Assembly: GCA_018223035.1 (NCBI GenBank)
Contig: JAAEZD010000011.1
Coordinates: 106,368-170,367, forward strand
From: Heliomarina sp018223035
GTDB taxonomy: Bacteria > Pseudomonadota > Alphaproteobacteria > Rhodobacterales > Rhodobacteraceae
DNA: 64,000 nt
Direction of reading: 5' to 3'
Below the pieces are notes generated by a model, which made no database searches, had not been told where the DNA came from, and saw nothing but the letters and a program-made list of their open reading frames with translations. Of the stretch, positions 1-9,197 are shown piece after piece; positions within the stretch are counted from its first letter, which is position 1, and every line of letters starts with the position of its first letter. The position numbers were made by a program, and so were the translations under genes.

Positions 1-695
1 GCTTCGTCCTCGTAGCGGAACCCGCCCGGGCTGAGCACATCTTCGCCATCGACGACGACAGCGTTGTCGAGCGTGCCGCCGAGGGCCAGACCGTTCGCGT
101 GCATCGCGTCCACATCGGCCTGGCGGCAGAAGGTGCGGCTGTCGCAGAGTTCACGGGCAAAGGTGCCGTTGTGCATGTCGAGCGTCTTGCTCTGACGGCC
201 GATCGCGGCATCGGCAAAATCGATATGGAATTCGATTTCGAAATTGTCGCAAGGCAGCAACGTCGCCTTGGCGCCATCTTTTTCGACGGTGACTTCCTTG
301 AGGACCTGGAATGCCAGAACCGGCGCGGCTAGTCGGCGGACACCGCGGGCCATGATGCCGCGCACGAAGGGAGCGGAGGAGCCATCTAGGATCGGCACTT
401 CGGGGCCATCGATTTCGATCAGGGCATTGTGGATACCGCAGCCAGCGAGTGCGGCCATCACGTGTTCTACGGTGGAAACCGAAACACCGGATTCGTTGAC
501 CAGCTTGGTACATAGGGGAGACCGTTCGACCATGTCCCATAGGGCCGGGATCATGCCGTTGCCTAGCTGGATGTCGGTGCGGCGGAACCAGATGCCGTGA
601 CCTGCGGATGCCGGACGCAGAACCATGCGAATGGTTTCACCGGTGTGGAGTCCCACACCTTCGAAGACTATCGATGTTTTCAACGTATTCTGCAC
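1..695 (-). CDS. lpxC: UDP-3-O-acyl-N-acetylglucosamine deacetylase, partial (3' end beyond window)
   Basis: Catalyses the committed step of lipid A synthesis, a Zn-dependent deacetylation in the cytoplasm. About 231 N-terminal residues are visible; the C-terminal domain lies left of position 1. The start is GTG at 695, followed by QNTLKTSIVFEGVGLHTGE, a typical LpxC N-terminus. The VSTVEHVMAALAG segment carries the first zinc-ligand His, and DGSSAPFV and SKTLDMHNGTFARELCDSRTF are typical of the first domain. It is the last gene of the dcw cluster and is separated from ftsZ by a terminator, so it probably has its own promoter in 696-860. The identification is secure; only truncation limits it. 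Confidence 0.95.
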   Translation of the reverse strand, partial: MQNTLKTSIVFEGVGLHTGETIRMVLRPASAGHGIWFRRTDIQLGNGMIPALWDMVERSPLCTKLVNESGVSVSTVEHVMAALAGCGIHNALIEIDGPEVPILDGSSAPFVRGIMARGVRRLAAPVLAFQVLKEVTVEKDGAKATLLPCDNFEIEFHIDFADAAIGRQSKTLDMHNGTFARELCDSRTFCRQADVDAMHANGLALGGTLDNAVVVDGEDVLSPGGFRYEDE

Positions 696-854
696 AACAG
701 ACCTCGTTAGTGCTTTTTCTTGCCGGACCTGCTGTCCGGGGTTGTACAATCAACTAAGTGCAGGGCCTGTTGGTCTCAACTCAATCTTTGCAACCGATTG
801 AAACATCTCTGTAACAAACAGGCAAAACACCGCCATAAGTCCGCCAAGTCACTG

Positions 855-891
855 ATTAAAAAAGAAAAAGGCCGCCACATGGGCGACCTTT
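855..891 (-). terminator. Rho-independent terminator after ftsZ
   Basis: On the minus strand a 10-bp stem (AAAGGTCGCC at 891-882 and GGCGGCCTTT at 876-867, one G-T wobble) with loop CATGT is followed by TTCTTTTTT. It lies about 20 bases past the ftsZ stop and separates ftsZ from lpxC. Confidence 0.85.
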
Positions 892-912
892 GATTTATTA
901 TATGTTACGAAA

Positions 913-2541
913 TTAATTTGCCTGGCGACGCAGGAAAGCCGGAATTTCGATCCGTTCCTGATCATTGTCAGGCTCTTGTTCAGCCCGTGCGGCGGTTTCT
1001 CTCGTGTTCATCGACGGCTGCTGACGCACCGGTTTGATGTTGCGCTCCGGCTGTTGCGGCGTGTCCCCGGCGTGACCGGTCATCCGGTTGATCAGGGAGT
1101 TGATGCCAAAGCCCTTGCGCTCGGCAGCGGCGGCGACGCGCTCGTTCAGATCGGGTGTGCGCTGCGGCGCCTGCTGGTCTGCGGCCGGGCGTTGCGCGGC
1201 GGCTGCGGCCTGAAGGCGCTGCAGCGCTTCGGGCGACGGGGTACCGGGGGCCGGTGCGCGGGGCGCGACGAACGTATCCGGCGTGCTGTCGTCTTCGTCC
1301 ATCATGTCATTGCGCGGCTGGAACGCCGGCATGGTGGGGCGATAGGCCGGCGGCGGCAGACCGTCGTCTTCCTGAGCGGCGACTTCCTGATGCACAGGCT
1401 CGGGTGCTTCGACCGGCGCGGGCGCTTCCACGGCGCGGGGTGCTTCGAAGAGGGTCGGCTCTTCGACGACCTCGGCTGCAACCTGCGGCTCGGCTTCGAC
1501 GGGCTCTTCGGTGCTGACGGTCTTTTTCAGCGGCTGCGACATGGAACGGCGCGGTACCGGAACCTCGGAAACCTCGGTCGCGTCGATGCCGGTGGCCACA
1601 ACGCTGACGCGCATGATGCCTTCCATCGCCGTGTCCAGCGTGGAGCCGACGATGATGTTTGCGTCCGGGTCGACCTCTTCGCGGATGCGGTTGGCCGCTT
1701 CGTCCAGTTCGAACAGGGTCAGGTCGTGGCTACCGGTGATGTTGATCAGCACGCCCTTGGCGCCGCGTAGCGAGATTTCGTCGAGCAGCGGGTTCGCGAT
1801 GGCCTTTTCTGCGGCCTGAATGGCGCGATCTTCGCCCTCGGCTTCGCCCGTACCCATCATCGCCTTGCCCATTTCGTCCATTACGGCGCGGACGTCGGCA
1901 AAGTCGAGGTTGATGAGACCCGGACGGACCATCAGGTCGGTCACGCCCTTAACGCCTTGGTAGAGCACGTCATCGGCCATCGAGAAGGCCTCGGTGAAGG
2001 TGGTCTTTTCGTTGGCAAGGCGGAACAGGTTCTGGTTCGGGATGATGATCAGCGTGTCGACCATCTTTTGCAGCGCTTCGACGCCGTCTTCGGCCTGACG
2101 CATCCGCTTGGCACCTTCGAACTGGAAGGGCTTGGTCACGACACCGACGGTCAGCACGCCCAGTTCGCGGGCGGCCTGCGCGATGATCGGCGCTGCCCCC
2201 GTCCCGGTGCCGCCGCCCATCCCCGCCGTGATAAAGCACATATGCGCCCCTGCAAGGTGGTCGACGATTTCCTCGATACTTTCTTCGGCAGCAGCCGCAC
2301 CAACCGTGGCACGTGCGCCTGCCCCCAGACCTTCGGTGACTTTCACGCCCATCTGGATACGGGCGGTCGCGGCGCTTTGCTGAAGCGCCTGCGCGTCGGT
2401 GTTGGCGACCACGAACTCGACCCCGTCGAGCTGCTTTTCGATCATGTTGTTGACGGCATTGCCTCCCGCGCCGCCCACACCAAAGACGGTAATACGGGGT
2501 TTCAGATCTTCCTGTCCGGGCATCGAGAGATTCAAAGTCAT
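913..2541 (-). CDS. ftsZ: Cell division protein FtsZ
   Basis: Tubulin-like GTPase that forms the Z-ring at mid-cell. The 542-aa form starts at ATG 2541 (MTLNLSMPGQ), preceded by AGGA; an in-frame ATG at 2562 has no ribosome site and would add seven residues. The GTP-binding loop GVGGAGGN is at residues 21-28 and the tubulin signature GGGTGTG at 109-115. A long Pro/Ala/Glu-rich linker covers about residues 340-525. The conserved C-terminal peptide IEIPAFLRRQAN, which binds FtsA and other membrane anchors, ends the protein. The long linker is usual for alphaproteobacteria. ftsA lies upstream on the same strand, 422 bases away, so ftsZ probably has its own promoter there. Confidence 0.98.
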   Translation of the reverse strand: MTLNLSMPGQEDLKPRITVFGVGGAGGNAVNNMIEKQLDGVEFVVANTDAQALQQSAATARIQMGVKVTEGLGAGARATVGAAAAEESIEEIVDHLAGAHMCFITAGMGGGTGTGAAPIIAQAARELGVLTVGVVTKPFQFEGAKRMRQAEDGVEALQKMVDTLIIIPNQNLFRLANEKTTFTEAFSMADDVLYQGVKGVTDLMVRPGLINLDFADVRAVMDEMGKAMMGTGEAEGEDRAIQAAEKAIANPLLDEISLRGAKGVLINITGSHDLTLFELDEAANRIREEVDPDANIIVGSTLDTAMEGIMRVSVVATGIDATEVSEVPVPRRSMSQPLKKTVSTEEPVEAEPQVAAEVVEEPTLFEAPRAVEAPAPVEAPEPVHQEVAAQEDDGLPPPAYRPTMPAFQPRNDMMDEDDSTPDTFVAPRAPAPGTPSPEALQRLQAAAAAQRPAADQQAPQRTPDLNERVAAAAERKGFGINSLINRMTGHAGDTPQQPERNIKPVRQQPSMNTRETAARAEQEPDNDQERIEIPAFLRRQAN

Positions 2542-2562
2542 ATCCTGTTTTCCGCCTGTCAT

Positions 2563-2963
2563 TATCGGTTCAAATTGCGTGCCGCCTCTGCCGGACAGCT
2601 ATATTTAGAAGAACAATATCGCGAAGCACCCCCGACGTCACCTCAAAAACGGAGAATCATACAAAATATGGGTTACCAGCCGGTTGAGCAGGCGGTATTT
2701 TGCCAACACTCCAAGATGTTGCGGGCTGTTACGCAAGCGCCACAACAGGATCAGCGACCCAGCGGGTGCAGATGAAGAATCGGGGCACCGTCGCAACGGC
2801 GCAACCTATGGATGTCAGGATGACTGCTCGGCCAACCTATTGGTCTCTTTGGACCTTTCCTCAAGACTAGCAGATCCCGCCGGGTCGGTCACTGTGATTC
2901 GACGAAAAACCTGGCTGTCAGGATGAAAAATTCCGCTTTTCCGCCCAAGGCTTAACCCGGCTT
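2563..2963. other. Gene-free ftsA-ftsZ spacer
   Basis: No convincing coding sequence on either strand. The spacer is long for a dcw cluster and probably contains ftsZ promoters. A CtrA-like TTAA-N7-TTTA sequence touches its ftsA end. No clear hairpin terminator was seen. Confidence 0.5.
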
Positions 2964-2966
2964 TTA
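2952..2966. promoter_or_regulatory. Possible CtrA-type site at ftsA 3' end
   Basis: TTAA-N7-TTTA matches the CtrA consensus TTAA-N7-TTAA at seven of eight fixed positions. It overlaps the ftsA stop codon. A short AT motif of this kind can arise by chance, and CtrA control of ftsZ is established in Caulobacter, not in this lineage. Confidence 0.25.
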
Positions 2967-4298
2967 CCAGTTGTCGCGGAACCATTTCACGGCGCGCTTG
3001 ATAGATCGCCCGGCATAGCGGTCGACAGGAATCTCGAAATCCCACCATTCGTCCTGCGGATGGGCCGCAAAGAGCGCGAGCCCGACCGCCGAGGCGAACC
3101 CCGGCCCGGTGGCCGATTGCGGCAGGCCATGAACGCGAAGCGGACGTCCAAGCCGCACCTGCTGGCCAAGGATGCGGGTCGCCAGTCCGTCCAGACCCGG
3201 TGTCTGGCTGCCGCCCCCGGTCAGGACGATCTGCTGGCTTGGCAGATGGCTGAACCCGGCCGCATCAAGACGTGCGCGGACTTCTTCGAGGATCTCTTCG
3301 ACGCGGGGGCGCATGATGCCGATCAGTTCGGCACGGCTGACGCGGCGCCGGTCGTGTTCGTAATCGCCGGTATCGCCACCGATCTCGATCATCTCGCGGT
3401 CATCCATGCCGGTTGCGTGGACACCGCCGTAAAAGGTCTTGATGCGCTCGGCATTCGCCATCGGCACGCCCAGCCCCATCGAGATGTCCTGCGTGACGTG
3501 ATCGCCGCCCATACGCACGCAATCGGCGTAGATCATATGTTTCTTGAGGAAAATCGACACCGAGGTGGACCCGCCGCCCATATCGACACAGGCCGCACCC
3601 AGTTCCTGTTCGTCCTCGACCAGCGCCGAAATCCCCGCGACATAGGCAGAGTTGGCAATTCCCGCCAGTTCGAGATCGCAGCGCTTGATGCAATGGACGA
3701 GGTTCTGGATCGCATCGCCATCCACCGTCAGCATATGCATGTCCACGGTCAGCGACTGGCCAAGCTGGCCGCGCGGGTCGTTCAGGCCGGTCCGGTTGTC
3801 GAGCGCGAAATTCACCGGCTGGGCGTGCAGCACTTCCCGCCCTGCCCCGTATTCCGGCACGTCGCAGGCGGCGAGTACGCGGGCGACCTCGTTCTCGGTA
3901 ACCACGTTTCCTTCGAGTTCGACCTCGGCATCCAGACCGTAGGATCGCGGGTTGGCGCCCGAGAAACAGGCGATGACGTGATCGACGCGCAGCTCAGCCA
4001 TTTTCTGGGCAGCCTGAAGCGCCGTACGAATGGCGCGTTCGGTTTCCTGCATCGCGGTGATTTCGCCGAACTGCACCCCGCGCGAGCGTGTGGTCGCTGC
4101 GCCGACCACGCGGAAGCCCGATTGCCCTGCGAGAGCGCCGATGGAGTTGTCATCCGACAGCTTGCTCGTCCCGTCGAACCGCAGGACCAGGCAGGCGATC
4201 TTGGAACTTCCGACGTCGAGAATCGCAATGACACCGCGTTGCAGCGCCTGCTGGCGCATCTGCCGCATCGCCCGTTGGGATTGGTAAAGATCTATCAT
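2964..4298 (-). CDS. ftsA: Cell division protein FtsA
   Basis: Actin-like ATPase that tethers FtsZ to the membrane and recruits later division proteins. The 444-aa protein has the actin-fold phosphate loop AILDVGSSKIACLV near residue 25, the second phosphate loop CVDMGGGSTSVSIF in mid-protein, and TGGGSQTPGL near residue 370. The last residues, RSIKRAVKWFRDNW, form the basic amphipathic helix used for membrane binding. An N-terminal extension of about 20 residues precedes the fold, as is common in Rhodobacterales. It lies 30 bases downstream of ftsQ in the same direction. Confidence 0.97.
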   Translation of the reverse strand: MIDLYQSQRAMRQMRQQALQRGVIAILDVGSSKIACLVLRFDGTSKLSDDNSIGALAGQSGFRVVGAATTRSRGVQFGEITAMQETERAIRTALQAAQKMAELRVDHVIACFSGANPRSYGLDAEVELEGNVVTENEVARVLAACDVPEYGAGREVLHAQPVNFALDNRTGLNDPRGQLGQSLTVDMHMLTVDGDAIQNLVHCIKRCDLELAGIANSAYVAGISALVEDEQELGAACVDMGGGSTSVSIFLKKHMIYADCVRMGGDHVTQDISMGLGVPMANAERIKTFYGGVHATGMDDREMIEIGGDTGDYEHDRRRVSRAELIGIMRPRVEEILEEVRARLDAAGFSHLPSQQIVLTGGGSQTPGLDGLATRILGQQVRLGRPLRVHGLPQSATGPGFASAVGLALFAAHPQDEWWDFEIPVDRYAGRSIKRAVKWFRDNW

Positions 4299-4328
4299 CG
4301 AATACTGCCCGTTTCTTTTATTGGGGTC

Positions 4329-5249
4329 TTAGTGCCCACTTGTCTCTGCGATCCGCCGTTCGCGTTCGCGCCCGTTGATTTCCCTGATATGCCACCAGTC
4401 CTTGACCGCCTCGGGGGTCATACGAAGCGTGGGACGCGCCCCTATGCGCATGTCGACCACGGCCACGTCACGCGACAGCATGTCCTGTGCCTCGCTCAGC
4501 GCGATGACCCGTTGCAGGGCCGAAACCGGCTGTTGCGCGGGCAACATGATGGCCTGATCGCGGTCAAGCGCGACATCCCAGCGTCTTTCCCCTATCCGCA
4601 CGATCCCGCGCATCCGGTCACCCAGCGGCTTTGCCGCCTGGAACAGAGCGAGCGCCTCGGCCACGTTCTGGTTGGCACCTTTGCCAAGGATCAGCGGCAG
4701 GTCGGGCCGTTCGGTACGGCTTGTCAGCGTGTTGATGAAGGTGCCGGTTTCATCCAGCAGCGCCAGCCCCTTGCGCGACCGCCAGATCACCACCGGCTGG
4801 CGTTCCACCACATCCACCTGCAGCACGCCACCCGGACGGATACGCACGATGGCGGATTTCACCGGGTCCAGCCCGGCAATCGTGTCGCGCATGGTTTCGA
4901 TGTCGAGATCGAAGGAAGAGATCGGAAAGTCGATGGGGAACACGGCGCGGATATCGTCGGCCAGCGCCGGCCCTGCCCCGTCGATGGCCATCAGCGAGAC
5001 CATGAATTCGGGACGTTCCTCGATGCTGGTCCGGATATCGGCGATGGTGGTCTGGATCGCGGCGCGCCGGTCCGCATCGGCCAGATAAGCGGAAACGACA
5101 GCAAAGACGAGCACGAAGGGGATGCCAACCCGCAGCGCCATGCGGATACCGGGTGTCAGCATCCAGCGCTGAATACGGTAGCTTAACCGCGAGGGTGCCG
5201 GGTCGCTGCGCTGGCGGCGAACCTGTTTCGGACGCATTATCTGTCGCAT
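4329..5249 (-). CDS. ftsQ: Cell division protein FtsQ
   Basis: Bitopic inner-membrane protein of the FtsQLB subcomplex. It is 306 aa: a basic cytoplasmic N-terminus, one membrane segment (about residues 36-56, IRMALRVGIPFVLVFAVVSA), then a periplasmic POTRA and beta domain with the FtsQ-typical VERQPVVIWR and LLDETGTFI segments. Its start overlaps the ddl end by 13 bases, indicating translational coupling. Confidence 0.95.
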   Translation of the reverse strand: MRQIMRPKQVRRQRSDPAPSRLSYRIQRWMLTPGIRMALRVGIPFVLVFAVVSAYLADADRRAAIQTTIADIRTSIEERPEFMVSLMAIDGAGPALADDIRAVFPIDFPISSFDLDIETMRDTIAGLDPVKSAIVRIRPGGVLQVDVVERQPVVIWRSRKGLALLDETGTFINTLTSRTERPDLPLILGKGANQNVAEALALFQAAKPLGDRMRGIVRIGERRWDVALDRDQAIMLPAQQPVSALQRVIALSEAQDMLSRDVAVVDMRIGARPTLRMTPEAVKDWWHIREINGRERERRIAETSGH

Positions 5250-6172
5250 GAGGCATCCTCGACCAGCCAGCGGCAGAGCGCTCCGAAGGAATGGCCCGCG
5301 ATTTCGGCCTGTTCGGGGCTGAGCGATGTCGGCGTCATGCCCGGCTGGGTATTCACCTCGAGCAGGATGAGACCATCGGTGCCCCGTGTTTCATCCCAGC
5401 GGAAATCGGTTCTTGAAACGCCCCGGCATCCCAGCGCCTGATGCGCGCGCAGGGCATAGTCGAGGCAAAGGTCAAAGATTTCCTGCGGGATCTCGGCAGG
5501 CACCACATGGCGCGACCCGCCCGGCTTGTACTTGGCGTCGTAATCGTACCAGCCGTCGGTCAGGATATCGGTGACGGTCAGAGCCTGATCGCCCATCACC
5601 GTCGTCGTCATCTCGCGCCCCGGCGCATAGGTTTCGACCATCACCTGATCGGGGATGTGATCGTCGAGCTGCGGCGGACCGTTGGCGGCTTCGTGCACGA
5701 AATAGATCCCGACCGAGGAGCCTTCGCTGTTCGGCTTCACCACGTAAGGCGGTTCGATCACGTGGCGTTGCATCACAGTGGCCTTGTCCTCGAGCACCGA
5801 ATGGACGACCGGCAGGCCTGCATTGGCGAAAGCCGCCTTTGAGCGCTGCTTGTCCATCGCCAGCGCCGAAGCCAGCACACCGGAATGGGTATAGGGGATG
5901 CGGAGCCATTCGAGCATGCCCTGCACGCAGCCGTCCTCGCCCCACCGCCCGTGCAGCGCGTTGAAGACGACATCGGGGGCGACCTCGATCAGTCGCGCGG
6001 CCAGATCTGCAGCCGCGTCGATCTCGACGACCTCGTATCCTTCGCCCCTAAGTGCGGTAGCGCATTCGCGCCCCGAGGACAGGGACACCTCGCGCTCGGC
6101 CGAGAGTCCGCCCATCAATACCGCCACTTTCCGGGGTGTCCTGCTCGACTGACCCAACGTGAAGTGCCTCAA
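5237..6172 (-). CDS. ddl: D-alanine--D-alanine ligase
   Basis: ATP-grasp enzyme that makes the D-Ala-D-Ala dipeptide later added by MurF. It is 311 aa, normal for the family. Visible motifs are VAVLMGGLSAEREVSLSSG at the N-terminus, HGRWGEDG (substrate Glu loop), VVKPNSEGSSVGIYFV (ATP-binding strand) and LEVNTQPGMT (metal-binding Glu/Asn). The start at 6172 is followed by a short divergent leader before the first strand. About 97 bases separate it from murB and it overlaps ftsQ at its 3' end. Confidence 0.96.
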   Translation of the reverse strand: MRHFTLGQSSRTPRKVAVLMGGLSAEREVSLSSGRECATALRGEGYEVVEIDAAADLAARLIEVAPDVVFNALHGRWGEDGCVQGMLEWLRIPYTHSGVLASALAMDKQRSKAAFANAGLPVVHSVLEDKATVMQRHVIEPPYVVKPNSEGSSVGIYFVHEAANGPPQLDDHIPDQVMVETYAPGREMTTTVMGDQALTVTDILTDGWYDYDAKYKPGGSRHVVPAEIPQEIFDLCLDYALRAHQALGCRGVSRTDFRWDETRGTDGLILLEVNTQPGMTPTSLSPEQAEIAGHSFGALCRWLVEDASCDR

Positions 6173-6269
6173 TGTTCCGCGGGCCTATATTGACCCTTTC
6201 GGTTGATTTCCTGCTGTGACGCGCCCGGATTTCTGCCTGATTTTATGGACGCGCCGAGGAAGGGAATGC

Positions 6270-7271
6270 TTACGGATCACCGACCCGCATGATTTCCCAC
6301 TCTAGCGTTATGCCACTGGACTCGTAAACCTTTTTTCGCACGTCTTCGCCAAGTGATTCGAGATCCGCGGCTGTCGCGTTACCCGTGTTGATCAGGAAAT
6401 TCGGGTGTTTTTCGCTCATCTGCGCCCCGCCAAGCCGCGCGCCGCGCAGACCGGCGTCGTCGATGACCTTCCACGCCTTGAGTTCATGGCTGTCATCCGC
6501 GCGGCCCGTCGAGGAAAAACCGGCCGGGTTGCGAAAGGTGGACCCGGCGGAGCGATCCTTGGTGGGTTGCGAGGCATCACGGCGGTCAAGCTGCTCCTGC
6601 ATCAGCCCGTGCAGCTTTTCGGGATCACCCGCCTCGCCCCTCAGCCTGGCCGAGATCAGTACCGCGCCAGCCGGAAGGGTGGAATGGCGATAGCCAAAGG
6701 AGAAGTCGTCGGGCGTCAGGGTCACGATTTGCCCCTCACGAGTAATGGCCGTGGCCGAGACCAGAACATCCGCCATGTAGCGCCCGTAGCAGCCCGCGTT
6801 CATGCGCATCGCGCCGCCGATGGAGCCGGGAATGGTGCGCAGAAAGGTAAGATCCACGCCCTGATCCGCCGCCTTGCGCGCCACATGCGCATCGAGCGCC
6901 GCCGCGCCTGCGGTGACGGTCTGCCCGTCGATCTCGATCCCGTTGAAGCCACGCCCCAGCCGTATCACCACTCCCCGCAAACCACCGTCCCTCACGATCA
7001 GATTGGACCCGACGCCCATCGGGAAGACCGGGATGGCGGGGTCGAGCTGCGCGAGGAAGTCTGCCAGATCCTCGGTGTCGGCGGGCTGGAAAAGCCAGTC
7101 GACCGGTCCGCCGACGCGCAACCATGTCAGGTCGGAGAGCGAACGGTTCGAGGTTAGGGTTCCTCGGGGAGTGGGCAGGTCGGGAGCGGACAAGGCGGAT
7201 CTTTCATTTCGGATCGGTTGGGCCTTCCCTACAACAGATGGGCGCGGAATTGCCAGTGGGAGCTGTGCCAT
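6270..7271 (-). CDS. murB: UDP-N-acetylenolpyruvoylglucosamine reductase MurB
   Basis: FAD enzyme that reduces enolpyruvyl-UDP-GlcNAc to UDP-MurNAc with NADPH. It is 333 aa from ATG 7271, which has AAAGG ten bases upstream. The frame is open to 7409, but that stretch is made of a repeat element and does not look like protein. FAD-binding motifs are GVGSNLIVRDGG and GSIGGAMRMNAGCYG. KDRSAGSTFRNP holds the catalytic Ser, and GGAQMSEKHPNFLINTG is the type I C-terminal motif. The N-terminus up to residue 35 is poorly conserved, so the true start could be further in. Confidence 0.93.
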   Translation of the reverse strand: MAQLPLAIPRPSVVGKAQPIRNERSALSAPDLPTPRGTLTSNRSLSDLTWLRVGGPVDWLFQPADTEDLADFLAQLDPAIPVFPMGVGSNLIVRDGGLRGVVIRLGRGFNGIEIDGQTVTAGAAALDAHVARKAADQGVDLTFLRTIPGSIGGAMRMNAGCYGRYMADVLVSATAITREGQIVTLTPDDFSFGYRHSTLPAGAVLISARLRGEAGDPEKLHGLMQEQLDRRDASQPTKDRSAGSTFRNPAGFSSTGRADDSHELKAWKVIDDAGLRGARLGGAQMSEKHPNFLINTGNATAADLESLGEDVRKKVYESSGITLEWEIMRVGDP

Positions 7272-7299
7272 GTCTTGCCTTTGAGGCTGGTGTCGGAAG

Positions 7300-7356
7300 G
7301 GGCTTTGCCCCGCCGCCCTGCGGGCGACTCCCCGGGATATTTTGAACCCAAAGAAG
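7300..7356. repeat. Dispersed palindromic repeat, copy 1
   Basis: The unit runs GGGCTTTGCCCCG, a GC-rich hairpin, CCCCGGGATATTTT, then CCCAAAGAAG. It matches 20037-20094 almost base for base in its fixed parts, with a variable middle. Both copies lie just upstream of a dcw gene start (murB here). Similar units are common in Rhodobacterales genomes as far as I recall; their role is not known to me. Confidence 0.75.
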
Positions 7357-7412
7357 TGCGGGTTGATGGATCTGGCACTTGCACGCTGTAGGGTGTGTCG
7401 CGAAAGCATGCC

Positions 7413-8873
7413 TTATAGCAGCGAGAGCAAATAGTTCACTGCAGCCTGTATCGCCACTGACGACGATACGATAATGCCCACATTCTTTGATAGTCCAGCG
7501 ACATCCTTGCTGACATCGTGAACCTCGGACAAGGCCTGACGCGCGCCGCGATACACCCGCAATGTTCTGCTGGCGACCTTGTACAACGCCGTTCGGCGCG
7601 CTTCTTCCGGTTGATTTTCATCCGTTGCGATACGGGCGTCTTCGGGCAGTTCTTCTGCCAGATCGCCCTCGGATAGTTCAGCAATCTTATCCGCAGCAAC
7701 GGTGAGAAGCCCGGATGCATCTGATGGCTCTTCACGCATTTTCATCTGAGCGCGGAGGGCCACCGTTTCACGCACATCATCGTTTGCGCCCGCAACGTCG
7801 AACGCTGCTTCCTGCAATTGCTCGAGAAAGTCTTCGATCAGCGGATCTCTATCCGGGCATTCCCCTATTGAAACCCGTTTGTGCGTCCGCCGTTCCGCCC
7901 GGCGACAGGTATCATATAATTGCATGGGGCGGGGATTGCTGAGTCTCGCGACTTTCAACAGCAATTCGATCTCGGGCATCAATGCTGCATAGGGGCCGTT
8001 GTCTCCGCCCTGGCCCGCGAATGTATCAGCGGCATCCGTCATCTTGGCCTGAATATCGGCCGCCGTGCCTTGCCCCAAATCCGATACAGCTTCGAGCTTC
8101 AGCTTATGGGTCTGCGGATCTTCGACTATGCGTTCCGCATTCCGGGTTGATCCGACAGCTAGATCCAGTTGAATTTCTTTTATCGCTTCGGCAGCCGCCT
8201 CTGGCCCGGCCTTCCAAACCTCGTCCTCGATCAGCGCGATTTTTTGTTCCAGTGGCCAGTTCGGCGTTTTTCCGGCAAGGATGTCCTCGTACCATTTGAC
8301 CCAATAGGCCCAGATTTCCGGTTGCTCGGACGCCCCTGTCTTAACGGCCTGCCAAATGGACTGAAGGGGGTTTTCAAGCTCATGCCATAAGGGAAGACCT
8401 TTGAGCCAAGTTTCCGAGTCAATCAGAGCCTTACAGTCCGATTTAGTTAATCCGATAATGTTGGCATCTTTTCCTGCAGCTCTTGCAGCGACGATGACAG
8501 CGGTCGCGGCCTGCTTAGCAGTATCAACAGCGTACAGAGTGATTCTTGCCGAGGTGTATGCAGCTATAGCAGCTAAGTGAGCGATCTCTTCATACACAAC
8601 TGAAGGATCAGCAACTGCGCCGGCAGCGACGTTAGCATCAGCCTGCGTTTCGTCTATGCCCTTTCCAGCCAACCGCGATATAACCAAACACCTCAACACC
8701 GGAAGTGCCGTTATTCTATGCTTCTGCGCAGGCTCTGTCAGGCTCCACTCCCAGAACAGAGGTAACACCCTTAGAGCTGCGCGCGTGGCGATCTGGATAC
8801 ATTCCTCTTTGGAACGGTCTTCCAGCCATTCTTTCAGGCTGTCATTGTCCTTGATATCCGCGATTTCCACCAT
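7413..8873 (-). CDS. Uncharacterised 486-aa protein inserted between murC side and murB
   Basis: I do not recognise the family. The ATG at 8873 gives 486 aa; a TTG at 8909 with GGAA upstream would add 12 residues. The protein is rich in Ala and Glu and probably mostly helical, with several Trp in the middle (WHELE, IWQAV, WAYWVKWYEDIL). A hydrophobic C-terminal segment (VGIIVSSSVAIQAAVNYLLSLL, last 22 residues) could be a tail anchor. It lies codirectionally between the DUF2484 pair and murB, where dcw clusters normally have no such gene, so it is probably acquired cargo. Its 3' end is 3 bases from the start of the open murB-upstream frame. Codon use is less GC-biased than in its neighbours. 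Confidence 0.75.
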   Translation of the reverse strand: MVEIADIKDNDSLKEWLEDRSKEECIQIATRAALRVLPLFWEWSLTEPAQKHRITALPVLRCLVISRLAGKGIDETQADANVAAGAVADPSVVYEEIAHLAAIAAYTSARITLYAVDTAKQAATAVIVAARAAGKDANIIGLTKSDCKALIDSETWLKGLPLWHELENPLQSIWQAVKTGASEQPEIWAYWVKWYEDILAGKTPNWPLEQKIALIEDEVWKAGPEAAAEAIKEIQLDLAVGSTRNAERIVEDPQTHKLKLEAVSDLGQGTAADIQAKMTDAADTFAGQGGDNGPYAALMPEIELLLKVARLSNPRPMQLYDTCRRAERRTHKRVSIGECPDRDPLIEDFLEQLQEAAFDVAGANDDVRETVALRAQMKMREEPSDASGLLTVAADKIAELSEGDLAEELPEDARIATDENQPEEARRTALYKVASRTLRVYRGARQALSEVHDVSKDVAGLSKNVGIIVSSSVAIQAAVNYLLSLL

Positions 8874-8936
8874 TCCGGCCAGTCTTGACTGGCAGGGTCT
8901 TGATTTCAATCTTTATTCCGGCGGCCCAAACGGGAT

Positions 8937-9197
8937 CTAAACATCCGGCGTCCCGTTTGCGCGGCTCCTGATCCAGCGGGTCAGGTAGATGACGGGCCAG
9001 CGCAGGACGCTCATCCCCATAACGAGGATCAGGAGGCCGATGAGGGGGCCGTTCTGCCAGGTGACATAGCCGAGGATCGGGATGCCGATGGCGATGAGCA
9101 CATAGGCCGCGCGCCAGTGGTAGTCGCGGCTGGGCAGCATGGCGATCAGGTTTGCCGCGAGTGCCCAGAGTGCGGCGAGGATGAGGGAAAGGCTCAT
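8937..9197 (-). CDS. DUF2484 family membrane protein (second of pair)
   Basis: An 86-aa protein starting MSLSLILAALWALAANLIAML, with two to three hydrophobic segments and a basic C-terminus (RWIRSRANGTPDV). It resembles its upstream neighbour in length, the N-terminal ALWALAAN/ALWVFAAT motif and the C-terminal basic tail, so the two look like a tandem duplication. The frame upstream of 9197 is open but is a shadow of the neighbour. DUF2484 genes sit next to murC/murB in Rhodobacterales; function unknown. Confidence 0.8.
   Translation of the reverse strand: MSLSLILAALWALAANLIAMLPSRDYHWRAAYVLIAIGIPILGYVTWQNGPLIGLLILVMGMSVLRWPVIYLTRWIRSRANGTPDV

Noticed and set aside
3060..5186. 708-codon open frame on the plus strand
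   Set aside because: It lies opposite ftsA and ftsQ, is His/Arg/Gly-rich without any domain, and reflects high-GC codon bias.
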